Shown here: positions 28,563 through 36,883 of the stretch, in pieces
How the letters are laid out: each line of letters opens with the position of its first letter
Position numbering within the stretch: the first letter of the stretch is position 1
Assembly: GCA_902626245.1 (NCBI GenBank)
Contig: CACOED010000001.1
Location: 1 to 64,000 of the forward strand
Direction of reading: 5' to 3'
Source: an uncultured Pelagibacteraceae bacterium
GTDB lineage: Bacteria > Pseudomonadota > Alphaproteobacteria > Pelagibacterales > Pelagibacteraceae
DNA length: 64,000 nucleotides
Program-made: the position numbers and the translations under genes
Notes under the pieces: model-generated
Databases searched by the model: none
The model's input: only the letters and a program-made list of their open reading frames with translations
Told to the model about the DNA's origin: nothing

Positions 28563-29417
28563 TTACTTATTAGTCCTTTCTTGAATTATTTTTAAAGCTT
28601 CAATTAAATAAACTCTAAATACTTCATGATTTTCACTCATTGGGAAATGGCCAATATCGGTCATTTCAATATAAACCCCTCCTTTAATTTGCCTTGCTGT
28701 ATTTTCTGTTGCTTCGGGGGGAGTTAGATAATCATAAGTTCCAGTTAACATTATTACTGGACATTTGTGCCCGTCAATATTTTTTAATTCATTTCTTAAA
28801 TCGTGATCAACTGAATAAAAATATAAATCTCCTTTAAATGCCTCTGATCCCTGTGTGTAATAATGCCATGTCAACCATCTATCTTTTTCTGGTGATTGTG
28901 GTGCCATTAAATCCCATGTTCCACTTGCACAAACTTGTGCTGCATTAGCATGAGGATGTCTCCACCAATCTAAATAAAATCCTGGTGCATAATCTGCAGC
29001 TTCAACTGGAATAACTGCTCTAAATTTATTTGGATGCCTTAAAGCAAGTTGTAGAGCTACATTTCCCCCGAATGAGGATCCCATAAATATTGGATCTTTC
29101 AAACCTAAAGCATCACATAATTTAACAATAAAATTACAATAATGTTCTGCAGTTAACTTGTATTCTTCTTTCCACCATTCTTTATTGTGTGGAGGATCTG
29201 ATTTTCCATGTCTTGGTAAATCGTATGCTATAACATTATAATTTTTTGTAATTTCTTCATCTTCTAAAAGACCTCGCCATTGGTGATTATGACATCCCGC
29301 AGTATGTTGACAAATTAGTGGAATACCCTTCCCATTTTGTAAATAAAAAACTTTATATTCACAATCGTCTACTTCTATTGTTACATAACGTCCAACTACG
29401 TCGTGATGTTTTACCAT
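28563..29417 (-). CDS. Alpha/beta hydrolase
   Basis: GSSFGGNVALQLA nucleophile elbow, YDLPRHGKS, GHFPMSENHEVF. Confidence 0.85.
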   Translation of the reverse strand: MVKHHDVVGRYVTIEVDDCEYKVFYLQNGKGIPLICQHTAGCHNHQWRGLLEDEEITKNYNVIAYDLPRHGKSDPPHNKEWWKEEYKLTAEHYCNFIVKLCDALGLKDPIFMGSSFGGNVALQLALRHPNKFRAVIPVEAADYAPGFYLDWWRHPHANAAQVCASGTWDLMAPQSPEKDRWLTWHYYTQGSEAFKGDLYFYSVDHDLRNELKNIDGHKCPVIMLTGTYDYLTPPEATENTARQIKGGVYIEMTDIGHFPMSENHEVFRVYLIEALKIIQERTNK

Positions 29418-29448
29418 TTAGTTTCTCCTATAAAATTATAATCCTTCA

Positions 29449-29838
29449 TTAAACTGGAACTCCTGTTTTTCTTAACAATTCAAATTGAACTGTAAAATTT
29501 CTTAAATTTTTCATTAGAATTAAGTGATTTCCTTCAATTTTTAAATCTCTTAAAAAACTAGCTGACCATATTCCGTGGTACATTGGTTTGGGCATTGGCT
29601 GACCAAATTCTCTCCATGTTTTTGCTGAAGCTCTTAATGCAAAATCGTAAGGGTCTAATGGTGACGGATTTGTATTAATATTTTTTACTTTACCATCGTG
29701 CATTTCTATTATCACTTTTGCATTTTCCATATCAAACATAAAAGAGCATGTATAATATTTTGCCATAGCTTTGATGGTCTCATCGCCGTTAGTAAGATCT
29801 TCATATTTTTTTGCCCAATTTTCAATTTCTGTACTCAT
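29449..29838 (-). CDS. Small SCP2-like (sterol carrier-like) protein
   Basis: Layout ...KYYTCSFMFDMENAKVIIEMHDGKVKNINTNPSPLDPYDFALRASAKTWREFGQPMPKPMYHGIWSA suggests an SCP2-type fold; tentative. Confidence 0.45.
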   Translation of the reverse strand: MSTEIENWAKKYEDLTNGDETIKAMAKYYTCSFMFDMENAKVIIEMHDGKVKNINTNPSPLDPYDFALRASAKTWREFGQPMPKPMYHGIWSASFLRDLKIEGNHLILMKNLRNFTVQFELLRKTGVPV

Positions 29839-29855
29839 AAAATATTTAATTTAAA

Positions 29856-31844
29856 TTATTTGTTTTTTGGATTATTGGCTCCTTTTAAATTTTTTGCATC
29901 TTCACCAAAGTTCATATGATAATCTTTTTTTGGATTTCCATAATCACCAAGGATATTTCGGATGTTACTAATTTCTCCAGGATTCATTCCAATTTCTTTA
30001 AGAAGACTATCTAAAAACGGTTGATGAGCTCTATATCTTAAAGCTGAACTAACTACGTTATCTGCCAAGTTTCCTCCTCCACCTTTAGATCCACCAGAAG
30101 CAGCTGATCCGCCACCTCCCGAAGGTGAAACACTTGTTCCGCTAAATCCAGGAAGACCACTGACATCAACAATTTTAATGTCACCAATATTTGCCATAGG
30201 TTTAACACTCTCTCTAATAATTGACTCAATTTTTTCAGCAAGTTTAATTCTTAATGCACTTCTTCTATTTGCATCACTTCTGACGTTTTCAGCAAGGTTT
30301 AAAGCTTCCTTACCTGCAGCATCTATTTCATATCTTAGCTTAGCAGCCATAGTAGCATATTTATCTTGCTCAGCTTTTGCAGACGCTTCTATTACATCAA
30401 CTTGTTTAATTCCTTCGGCTTTTTCTATGTATCTTGTCGAATTAGCTTTTTCTTCAGCTTCTACAGCTTTAGCTCTAGTATTTTGTTCTTCCGCCTTGGA
30501 AGCAAGAACCTCCTTAGATTTTTCAATTATTTCTAATTCTTTTTGATGTTCTTCAATCTGAATTCTTTTCGCTTTTTCAATATCTAAAGTTCTAACTTCT
30601 TTTTCAGACTCTATTCTATGTGAGTCTATATTTCTCTGCTGGGCAATTTTAGCGTTTTTAATTTCTTGTTCAGAAATTATTTGTGCTTCCTCAGCTTCTT
30701 TTTGTCTTTCTGATTGCTCTTTTATAATAGATGTTTTTTCTTGTGCACGTTTTATATCTACTAATCTTTGTTTTTCTAAACGTGCATATTCACTTTCTTT
30801 ATCCAAATTTAAAATCTTAACTTCAGTTTCAAGATCTTTTTGTCTTATGTCAAGAGCTGCATTTTTTTCTAGTTCATTCTGCTCTTTTCTTCTTTTCTCA
30901 ATTTCTTCTATTAACCTTGTTTCTGTGAGTTTTCTTTCAACTTCAATAACTTGATTTTGAGAAATTTTTGCAACTTCAATTGCTTCTTGACTTTTGATCT
31001 CTGCTTCCTCTGCTTCTCTTTCTTTTTCTGCTCTTTGTTTTATAGATTCAGTTTTTTCATTAGCCTTTTGAATAGCAACTTCTCTTTCTTGTTTAAATTT
31101 CGAAAACTCCTCATTTTTTTTAATTTCTAATTCTTTTTGAACAGTTTCTAAATTTTTATTTTCAATAGATATTTTTGTATCTTGTGTAATATCGTTTCTT
31201 TTCTTTTTCCTAGTTTCAATTTGTTCAGTTAATTGTGTTAAACCTTGCGAGTCAAAAGTATTTGCCGGATTAAATTGTTCTATAGGAGTTTGATCTAAAG
31301 AAATTATTGAGACTGTTTCTAAAGCTAATCCTGTATGACCAATGGACTCATCAGCAATTTTTGTAACTTCTTTTACAAACTGTCCCCTGTTCTCTTGTAT
31401 TTCGTCTAGAGTCATTTTTGCTGCAACTTCACCTAAAGCATCTGCAAAACGACCTTGAACTACTTCTCTTAAATGTTCAGGATCAAGTGTTCTATTACCT
31501 AAAGTTTGTGCTGCAGTTGAAACAGCTTTGGGATCAGGTGGAACTTTAGTAAAAAATTCAGTAACGAGTTCAGCTCTCATTCTGTCTTTGGTTATTAATG
31601 ATTTATCTCCACCTCTTTTTATAGTTATACTCAATGTTCGCATACCTACTTGAGTAATATTATGAATTATTGGTAGAACAAATGCACCACCTGATATAAC
31701 AACTTTTTCTCCTAGCATTCCCGTTCTTACAAATGAGACTTCCTTTGAAGATCTTCTGTAAAGCCAATGCAATAAATAAACTATTATTGCTATTGCAAGT
31801 GCTAATAAAATTATCGCTGCTATTATATCTGCTCCTCTAGTCAT
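29856..31844 (-). CDS. Flotillin/YqiK-like SPFH-domain protein with long coiled coil
   Basis: N-terminal TM, GEKVVISGGAFVLPIIHNITQVGMRTLSI, extended E/K-rich coiled coil, Gly-rich C-terminal segment. Confidence 0.85.
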   Translation of the reverse strand: MTRGADIIAAIILLALAIAIIVYLLHWLYRRSSKEVSFVRTGMLGEKVVISGGAFVLPIIHNITQVGMRTLSITIKRGGDKSLITKDRMRAELVTEFFTKVPPDPKAVSTAAQTLGNRTLDPEHLREVVQGRFADALGEVAAKMTLDEIQENRGQFVKEVTKIADESIGHTGLALETVSIISLDQTPIEQFNPANTFDSQGLTQLTEQIETRKKKRNDITQDTKISIENKNLETVQKELEIKKNEEFSKFKQEREVAIQKANEKTESIKQRAEKEREAEEAEIKSQEAIEVAKISQNQVIEVERKLTETRLIEEIEKRRKEQNELEKNAALDIRQKDLETEVKILNLDKESEYARLEKQRLVDIKRAQEKTSIIKEQSERQKEAEEAQIISEQEIKNAKIAQQRNIDSHRIESEKEVRTLDIEKAKRIQIEEHQKELEIIEKSKEVLASKAEEQNTRAKAVEAEEKANSTRYIEKAEGIKQVDVIEASAKAEQDKYATMAAKLRYEIDAAGKEALNLAENVRSDANRRSALRIKLAEKIESIIRESVKPMANIGDIKIVDVSGLPGFSGTSVSPSGGGGSAASGGSKGGGGNLADNVVSSALRYRAHQPFLDSLLKEIGMNPGEISNIRNILGDYGNPKKDYHMNFGEDAKNLKGANNPKNK

Positions 31845-31856
31845 AATTGTTCCTCC

Positions 31857-32561
31857 TTAAATCTGTTTTCCTTTCCTTGTGTCTTGTATGGCTGCACTAT
31901 AGATAATCATTCCAAATATTATTTTATTTAAAAAATCAGCTAAATTATAAATTACATTTAAACTATTTATGTTTGCTCCACCTGCTAAGTGTTCAATAAA
32001 ATATCCAATATGATAAATTGAGAAGCCTATTGTTATAATTAGCCTATTTGCAAAAAAAGCCATTTGCACACTTTCGTTCCCACATGATGCATTTTTCCTT
32101 CCAGTATCTCCCATGTAGAGTTCACCAATAATATAGAGCCATCCTACAATACCTACCAAAAATCCTAAGGTTACACTCATATATCCGTAAGCTCCTAAAA
32201 GTTGAGCTATTACCCACACCAGAGTACCTACTAAAAGACGCCAAAACATTCCTCTTTTAATATCTGTAACTGAATTAAGCATTACATAAAAAGTCAAAAT
32301 TGTTAGTGGAAAAGTTAACAACCAATCAATGTATCTTAATGCTATTGGAGCCTGTCCATTTAAGACCCATAAATTCTTTGCATAAAAATAATGTATGGAT
32401 GACATTAAAGCGATAACACCAACCAGGTTCATTACTGTTGACCATCGACTTGATAATCGGCCTCTTTCTAAAAAGAAGAAAATTGCAGCACCTATCATTG
32501 CAACAGATATCAGCCAGAAAGAACCCCCTACAATATCCTGTGGTAATAATAGCTTATTCAT
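31857..32561 (-). CDS. Microbial rhodopsin, proteorhodopsin-related, divergent active site
   Basis: Seven TM; helix C RYIDWLLTFPLTILTFY; helix G NSLNVIYNLADFLNKIIFG with retinal Lys. Confidence 0.93.
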   Translation of the reverse strand: MNKLLLPQDIVGGSFWLISVAMIGAAIFFFLERGRLSSRWSTVMNLVGVIALMSSIHYFYAKNLWVLNGQAPIALRYIDWLLTFPLTILTFYVMLNSVTDIKRGMFWRLLVGTLVWVIAQLLGAYGYMSVTLGFLVGIVGWLYIIGELYMGDTGRKNASCGNESVQMAFFANRLIITIGFSIYHIGYFIEHLAGGANINSLNVIYNLADFLNKIIFGMIIYSAAIQDTRKGKQI

Positions 32562-32686
32562 AATTCCGCAATATTCCCTTTATTAAAATAATCTAATTAA
32601 CTAAAGAGTTTCTCATAAATCAAATTAAAAATATCATATATTTTTTACTTATATTTTATAGAAGTTTATTAACTATTATTTGCAAC

Positions 32687-32707
32687 AAAAAAAAAATTTT
32701 TTTTTTT
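32687..32707. other. Consecutive A10/T11 homopolymer tract in divergent intergenic region
   Basis: aaaaaaaaaattttttttttt read directly. Confidence 0.9.
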
Positions 32708-32714
32708 AAAATAC

Positions 32715-32768
32715 AATTCTTGGTAGAATTTTTTTTTAAACTCGAAATAGAAGAATAATTTTATTTCG
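32715..32768. promoter_or_regulatory. Two inverted repeats between rhodopsin operon and parA-like gene
   Basis: AATTCT-TGGT-AGAATT (32715-32730) and CGAAATA-N12-TATTTCG (32743-32768). Confidence 0.45.
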
Positions 32769-32798
32769 ATAAAGTTTTAATAAATATATTATTAAATA

Positions 32799-33437
32799 AT
32801 GTTGTCAAAAGTTATAGCTATTTCCCAACAGAAAGGTGGAACAGGTAAAACAACATTGGCTGTTCACTTGGCAATGGGTTTTATTAAATATCATAATTTT
32901 AAAGTTGCGGTAATTGATACTGACCCTCAAGGAAGTCTTGGGAAATGGTTTATGATAAGAACAGAAAATAAAATATCAAATACTAATTTAACTTTTAAAA
33001 CTGCAAGTTTGTGGGGTGCACAATATGAGTCAAAAAATTTAAAAAAAGATCATGATGTAGTTATTATTGATACGCCTCCAAAAATAGAATCTGATGCACG
33101 CCCTTCAATAGAAGCCTCTGATTTAGTTTTAATTCCAATGAGTCCGTCTCATGTTGACTTCTGGGCCACTGAAGCAATTATAAATATTGCAAAAAAAGCA
33201 AATAAAAAAATAATGATTCAAATAAATAGGGCAAACCAAAGATCAAAACTAATTATTAAAACTAATGATTATATCAAAAGTCTCAATGTACCATCAATTG
33301 ATACAATAATTGGAAATAGACAAATTTATGCTTCATCTATGGGGGAAGGAAAAACAGCAATTGAAAAACAAAGAAAAGGTAGTGCTGTAGATGAAATTAA
33401 AAAACTTTCAGATCAAATTTTAGCAGAATTAAACTAA
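32799..33437 (+). CDS. ParA-family ATPase (orphan, no ParB seen)
   Basis: SQQKGGTGKTTLAVHLA deviant Walker A, VAVIDTDPQGS, VVIIDTPP. Confidence 0.9.
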   Translation: MLSKVIAISQQKGGTGKTTLAVHLAMGFIKYHNFKVAVIDTDPQGSLGKWFMIRTENKISNTNLTFKTASLWGAQYESKNLKKDHDVVIIDTPPKIESDARPSIEASDLVLIPMSPSHVDFWATEAIINIAKKANKKIMIQINRANQRSKLIIKTNDYIKSLNVPSIDTIIGNRQIYASSMGEGKTAIEKQRKGSAVDEIKKLSDQILAELN

Positions 33438-33439
33438 AA

Positions 33440-33907
33440 ATGTCTCTTCTTCTGAAAACTACAAAAATAATTAATGATTGGACTGATTACAACGGTCATA
33501 TGAATTTATCATACTATATTTTAGTATTTGACAAGGGTGCTGAAGTGATTCTATCAAAGTTTAAAATGGGTGAACATTCTGCAAAAACAGAAAAAAAAAG
33601 TACAATGGTTGTTGAAACTCATACTACTTATAATAATGAAGTCAAAGAGGGAGAGGAAGTAGATGTTTTTCTATCTTTTTTTGATCATGATAAAAAAAGA
33701 TTACATTACAAATTAGAAATGTACGAAAAAAGTAAAAAAATTTTATCTGCTACAACTGAAGTTTTATCTTTATATATTGATCTAAATTTCAGGAAAGTAG
33801 CTGAATTTGAAGAAGAAAAACTAAGGATAATGGAACAATTTATCGAAGAAAATAAATCAAAATTTAAAATTGATAACTTACAATTTTCAAATAAACTTAA
33901 AAAATAA
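33440..33907 (+). CDS. 4HBT thioesterase, betainyl-CoA thioesterase-like candidate
   Basis: INDWTDYNGHMNLSYYILVFDKGAEVIL...VVETHTTYNNEVKEGEEVDVFLSFFDHDKKRLHYKLEMY. Confidence 0.7.
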   Translation: MSLLLKTTKIINDWTDYNGHMNLSYYILVFDKGAEVILSKFKMGEHSAKTEKKSTMVVETHTTYNNEVKEGEEVDVFLSFFDHDKKRLHYKLEMYEKSKKILSATTEVLSLYIDLNFRKVAEFEEEKLRIMEQFIEENKSKFKIDNLQFSNKLKK

Positions 33908-33924
33908 TTAAAAAAAAAATATTT

Positions 33925-34758
33925 ATGGAAGTAAAGTTATTATCAGGTGCTTTAGGAGCAGAAATTAAAGGTATAGACCTTAAAGATACATCTGATAAAA
34001 ATTTCAATATAATTAATAATTTATTATTAGAACATAAAGTTATTTTTTTTAGGGACCAGCCTTTAACAACGGATCAACATATTGCACTTGCTGAAAAATT
34101 TGGACCATTGGAAACTCATGCCTATGTTAAAGGTTTAAATGACTATCCAGAAATCGTAAGAATTATAAAAGCTGAAGATGAAAAAAATCAATGGGGCGAG
34201 AATTGGCACAGTGATGTGAGTTATAATTTTAAGCCTACTAAAGCGGTAATACTTAAATCCATTAAAATTCCTCCAGTTGGTGGGGATACTTGTTTCTCTA
34301 ATATGGAGCTTGCGTGGGAAACTTTGGATGAAAAAATAAAAGATAAAATTAAAGATAAAAAAGCAATTCATAGTTCTCTGGGTGCCGAATTTTTTATAAA
34401 AAATTATAAAAAAATGGAAGGCAATAATAAAAAAAATTATGATGAATATTCTAACGAACATCCAATTGTTAGAACTCATCCAGAAACAGGGAAAAAGATT
34501 TTGTATGTTAACTGGACCTATACAAAAAAAATAGTGGGTATGAATAAAGAGGAAAGTGATGAAATTTTAAAACAAATTTTTGAACATCAGGCAAGACTTG
34601 ATTTAACTTGTAGATTTAACTGGACAGAAAATACAGTTTGTATTTGGGATAATAGAAGTGTTATTCATTATGCAATAGCAGATTTTTATCCAGGAAAAGG
34701 TCTTGGCTATGAAAGAGTAATGGATAGAATTGCTGTTGAAGGAGACAATCCTCAATAA
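33925..34758 (+). CDS. TauD/TfdA-family 2OG-Fe(II) dioxygenase
   Basis: LGAEIKGIDL, IFFRDQPLTTDQHIALAEKFG, NWHSDVSY (HxD), VCIWDNRSVIHYAIADF. Confidence 0.88.
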   Translation: MEVKLLSGALGAEIKGIDLKDTSDKNFNIINNLLLEHKVIFFRDQPLTTDQHIALAEKFGPLETHAYVKGLNDYPEIVRIIKAEDEKNQWGENWHSDVSYNFKPTKAVILKSIKIPPVGGDTCFSNMELAWETLDEKIKDKIKDKKAIHSSLGAEFFIKNYKKMEGNNKKNYDEYSNEHPIVRTHPETGKKILYVNWTYTKKIVGMNKEESDEILKQIFEHQARLDLTCRFNWTENTVCIWDNRSVIHYAIADFYPGKGLGYERVMDRIAVEGDNPQ

Positions 34759-34761
34759 GAA

Positions 34762-35298
34762 ATGCATATATTAGATAAAATTATTTCTAATTTTAAAAAT
34801 AATAAATCTCTTTATATCGGTGAAAAAGTTACAATGTCTGAACATATGATTCAGTCCGCTATGTTAGCTGAAAAAGCAAAATCTAAAGATGTTTTGGTTT
34901 GTTCTTGTTTGCTTCATGATTATGGGCACTTTATTATAGAAAATCCCGATGAATTAGTAAAAAATAATGTGGATGGTAATCATGAAAGTATTGGTTATGA
35001 ATATCTTAAAAATTTTTTTAAAAAGGAAGTGGTTGAACCAATAAAATACCATGTATTGGCTAAAAGATATTTAGCAAATAATAAAAAATACTATAATCAA
35101 CTATCGGGTGCATCGAAGATAAGTTTAAAATTACAGGGTGGTGTATTAAATAAAAAACAAATGAATGAATTTGAAAAAAAACCGTTTTTTAAAAATGCAA
35201 TAAAACTTCGAAAGTTTGACGAATTGGCAAAAAAAACAAATATAAAAATAAAATCTATTAATGATTACAAAGATCTATTAAGCTCCCAACTTTTATGA
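34762..35298 (+). CDS. HD-domain protein resembling PhnZ/TmpB diiron oxygenases
   Basis: YIGEKVTMSEHMIQSAMLAEKA, CLLHDYGHF, KYHVLAKRYL, LKLQGGVLNKKQMNEFEKKPFFKNAIKLRKFDELAKK. Confidence 0.8.
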   Translation: MHILDKIISNFKNNKSLYIGEKVTMSEHMIQSAMLAEKAKSKDVLVCSCLLHDYGHFIIENPDELVKNNVDGNHESIGYEYLKNFFKKEVVEPIKYHVLAKRYLANNKKYYNQLSGASKISLKLQGGVLNKKQMNEFEKKPFFKNAIKLRKFDELAKKTNIKIKSINDYKDLLSSQLL

Positions 35299-36881
35299 AA
35301 TTTGATTATATAATTATTGGGGCTGGATCAGCTGGATGTGTTCTTTCAAATAGATTGACAGAAAATCAAAATAATAAAGTTGCTGTATTCGAAGCTGGAG
35401 GATCAAGTGATATTTGGAAAGTAAAAATGCCACTTGCTTTACTTTATACTATGCACGATCCAAAATATAATTGGAAATATTATTCTGAACCAGAACCAAA
35501 TTTAAACAACAGAAGATTATTTTGTCCTAGAGGAAAAATGATTGGTGGATGCTCAGCACATAATGGAATGGTATTTGTAAGAGGAAATAGAAATGATTAT
35601 GAGAGATGGGAAAACTTTGGCCTAAAGTCTTGGTCTTATGATAAGGTTCTACCTTATTTTAAAAAGATTGAAACATGGTCAGGTGGAGAAAATCAATATA
35701 GAGGCTCACTTGGTCCTCTTACAGTCAATCAATCTAAAAATGATAATCCTTTATTTAAAGCATTTATTAATTCAGCTTCAGAAGCTGGTCATACTATTAA
35801 TCCTGATATGAATGGTGAAGAGCAAGAAGGTTTTGGTATGTTTGACACTACAATTCACGAAGGTCAAAGGGCTAGTGTGTCAAAATGCTATTTAAATCCT
35901 GCGAAAAAAAGAAAAAATTTAAATGTTTTTTCAAATTCATTTGTAGAAAAAATTATTTTTGATGGAAAAAAAGCAATTGGAATAGAGGTCAAAATTAAAA
36001 ATAAAGTTCAAAAAATTTATGCTGAAAAAGAGATAATATTAAGTGGTGGTTCAATTAATTCACCTCAACTATTAATGCTCTCAGGTGTAGGTGATGCTAC
36101 TCATTTAAAAGATAAGGGAATAAATGTTGTTAACGACTTGAAAGGAGTTGGTAGAAACCTTCAAGATCATTTGGAGACATACATCATGCAAGAATGTAAA
36201 ACACCTGATACTCTTTATACTTATACAAAATTAATCCCAAAAGTTATGGCAGGAATTCAATGGTTTTTATCTAAATCAGGACCATGTTCTAAATCTTTTT
36301 TAGAGGCTGGAGGTTTTGCAAAATCTTCTCCGGAAAGAGAAATAGCAAATATTCAATTTCATTTTTTTCCATCATTTGTTATTGATCATGGTTTAGTTAA
36401 TCCAAGCTCACACGGATATCAATTACACGCAAGCCCAAATCATCCAAAAAGTAGAGGATTAATAACTCTAAACTCTTCAGACCCTTATGATTATCCAAAA
36501 ATATTATTTAATTATTTGGAAGATGAGGATGATTTAAAACAAACAAGAGAGTGTATTCATGTTGCAAGAAAAATCTTAGGTCAACCTTCTTTAGTAAAAC
36601 ATTCTGGTAAAGAAGTTGGTCCAGGTTCTGATAAAAAAAGTGATGAAGAATTAAATGAATATATAAGATCTAAGGCTGAAACTGCTTATCACCCATGTGG
36701 TACTTGTAAAATGGGTGTTGATGATATGGCAGTAGTTGATGAAAATTTAAAAGTTAAAGGAATGCAAAACCTAAGAGTTGTTGATGCTTCAGTTATGCCA
36801 GAAATTCCAAGTGCAAATTTAAACGCTCCAACCTTGATGATTGCTGAAAAAGCTTCTGATTTAATACTAAATAATATTTAA
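35295..36881 (+). CDS. GMC oxidoreductase (choline dehydrogenase-like)
   Basis: DYIIIGAGSAGCVLSNRLTE, GGCSAHNGMVFVRGNRNDYERWE, LSGGSINSPQLLMLSGVG, YHPCGTCKMG. Confidence 0.9.
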   Translation: MKFDYIIIGAGSAGCVLSNRLTENQNNKVAVFEAGGSSDIWKVKMPLALLYTMHDPKYNWKYYSEPEPNLNNRRLFCPRGKMIGGCSAHNGMVFVRGNRNDYERWENFGLKSWSYDKVLPYFKKIETWSGGENQYRGSLGPLTVNQSKNDNPLFKAFINSASEAGHTINPDMNGEEQEGFGMFDTTIHEGQRASVSKCYLNPAKKRKNLNVFSNSFVEKIIFDGKKAIGIEVKIKNKVQKIYAEKEIILSGGSINSPQLLMLSGVGDATHLKDKGINVVNDLKGVGRNLQDHLETYIMQECKTPDTLYTYTKLIPKVMAGIQWFLSKSGPCSKSFLEAGGFAKSSPEREIANIQFHFFPSFVIDHGLVNPSSHGYQLHASPNHPKSRGLITLNSSDPYDYPKILFNYLEDEDDLKQTRECIHVARKILGQPSLVKHSGKEVGPGSDKKSDEELNEYIRSKAETAYHPCGTCKMGVDDMAVVDENLKVKGMQNLRVVDASVMPEIPSANLNAPTLMIAEKASDLILNNI

Positions 36882-36883
36882 GG

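Noticed and set aside
32799-33437. Plasmid or integrative-element partition locus
   Set aside because: Only a ParA-like gene; no ParB, replication, integrase or tRNA-associated repeat found.
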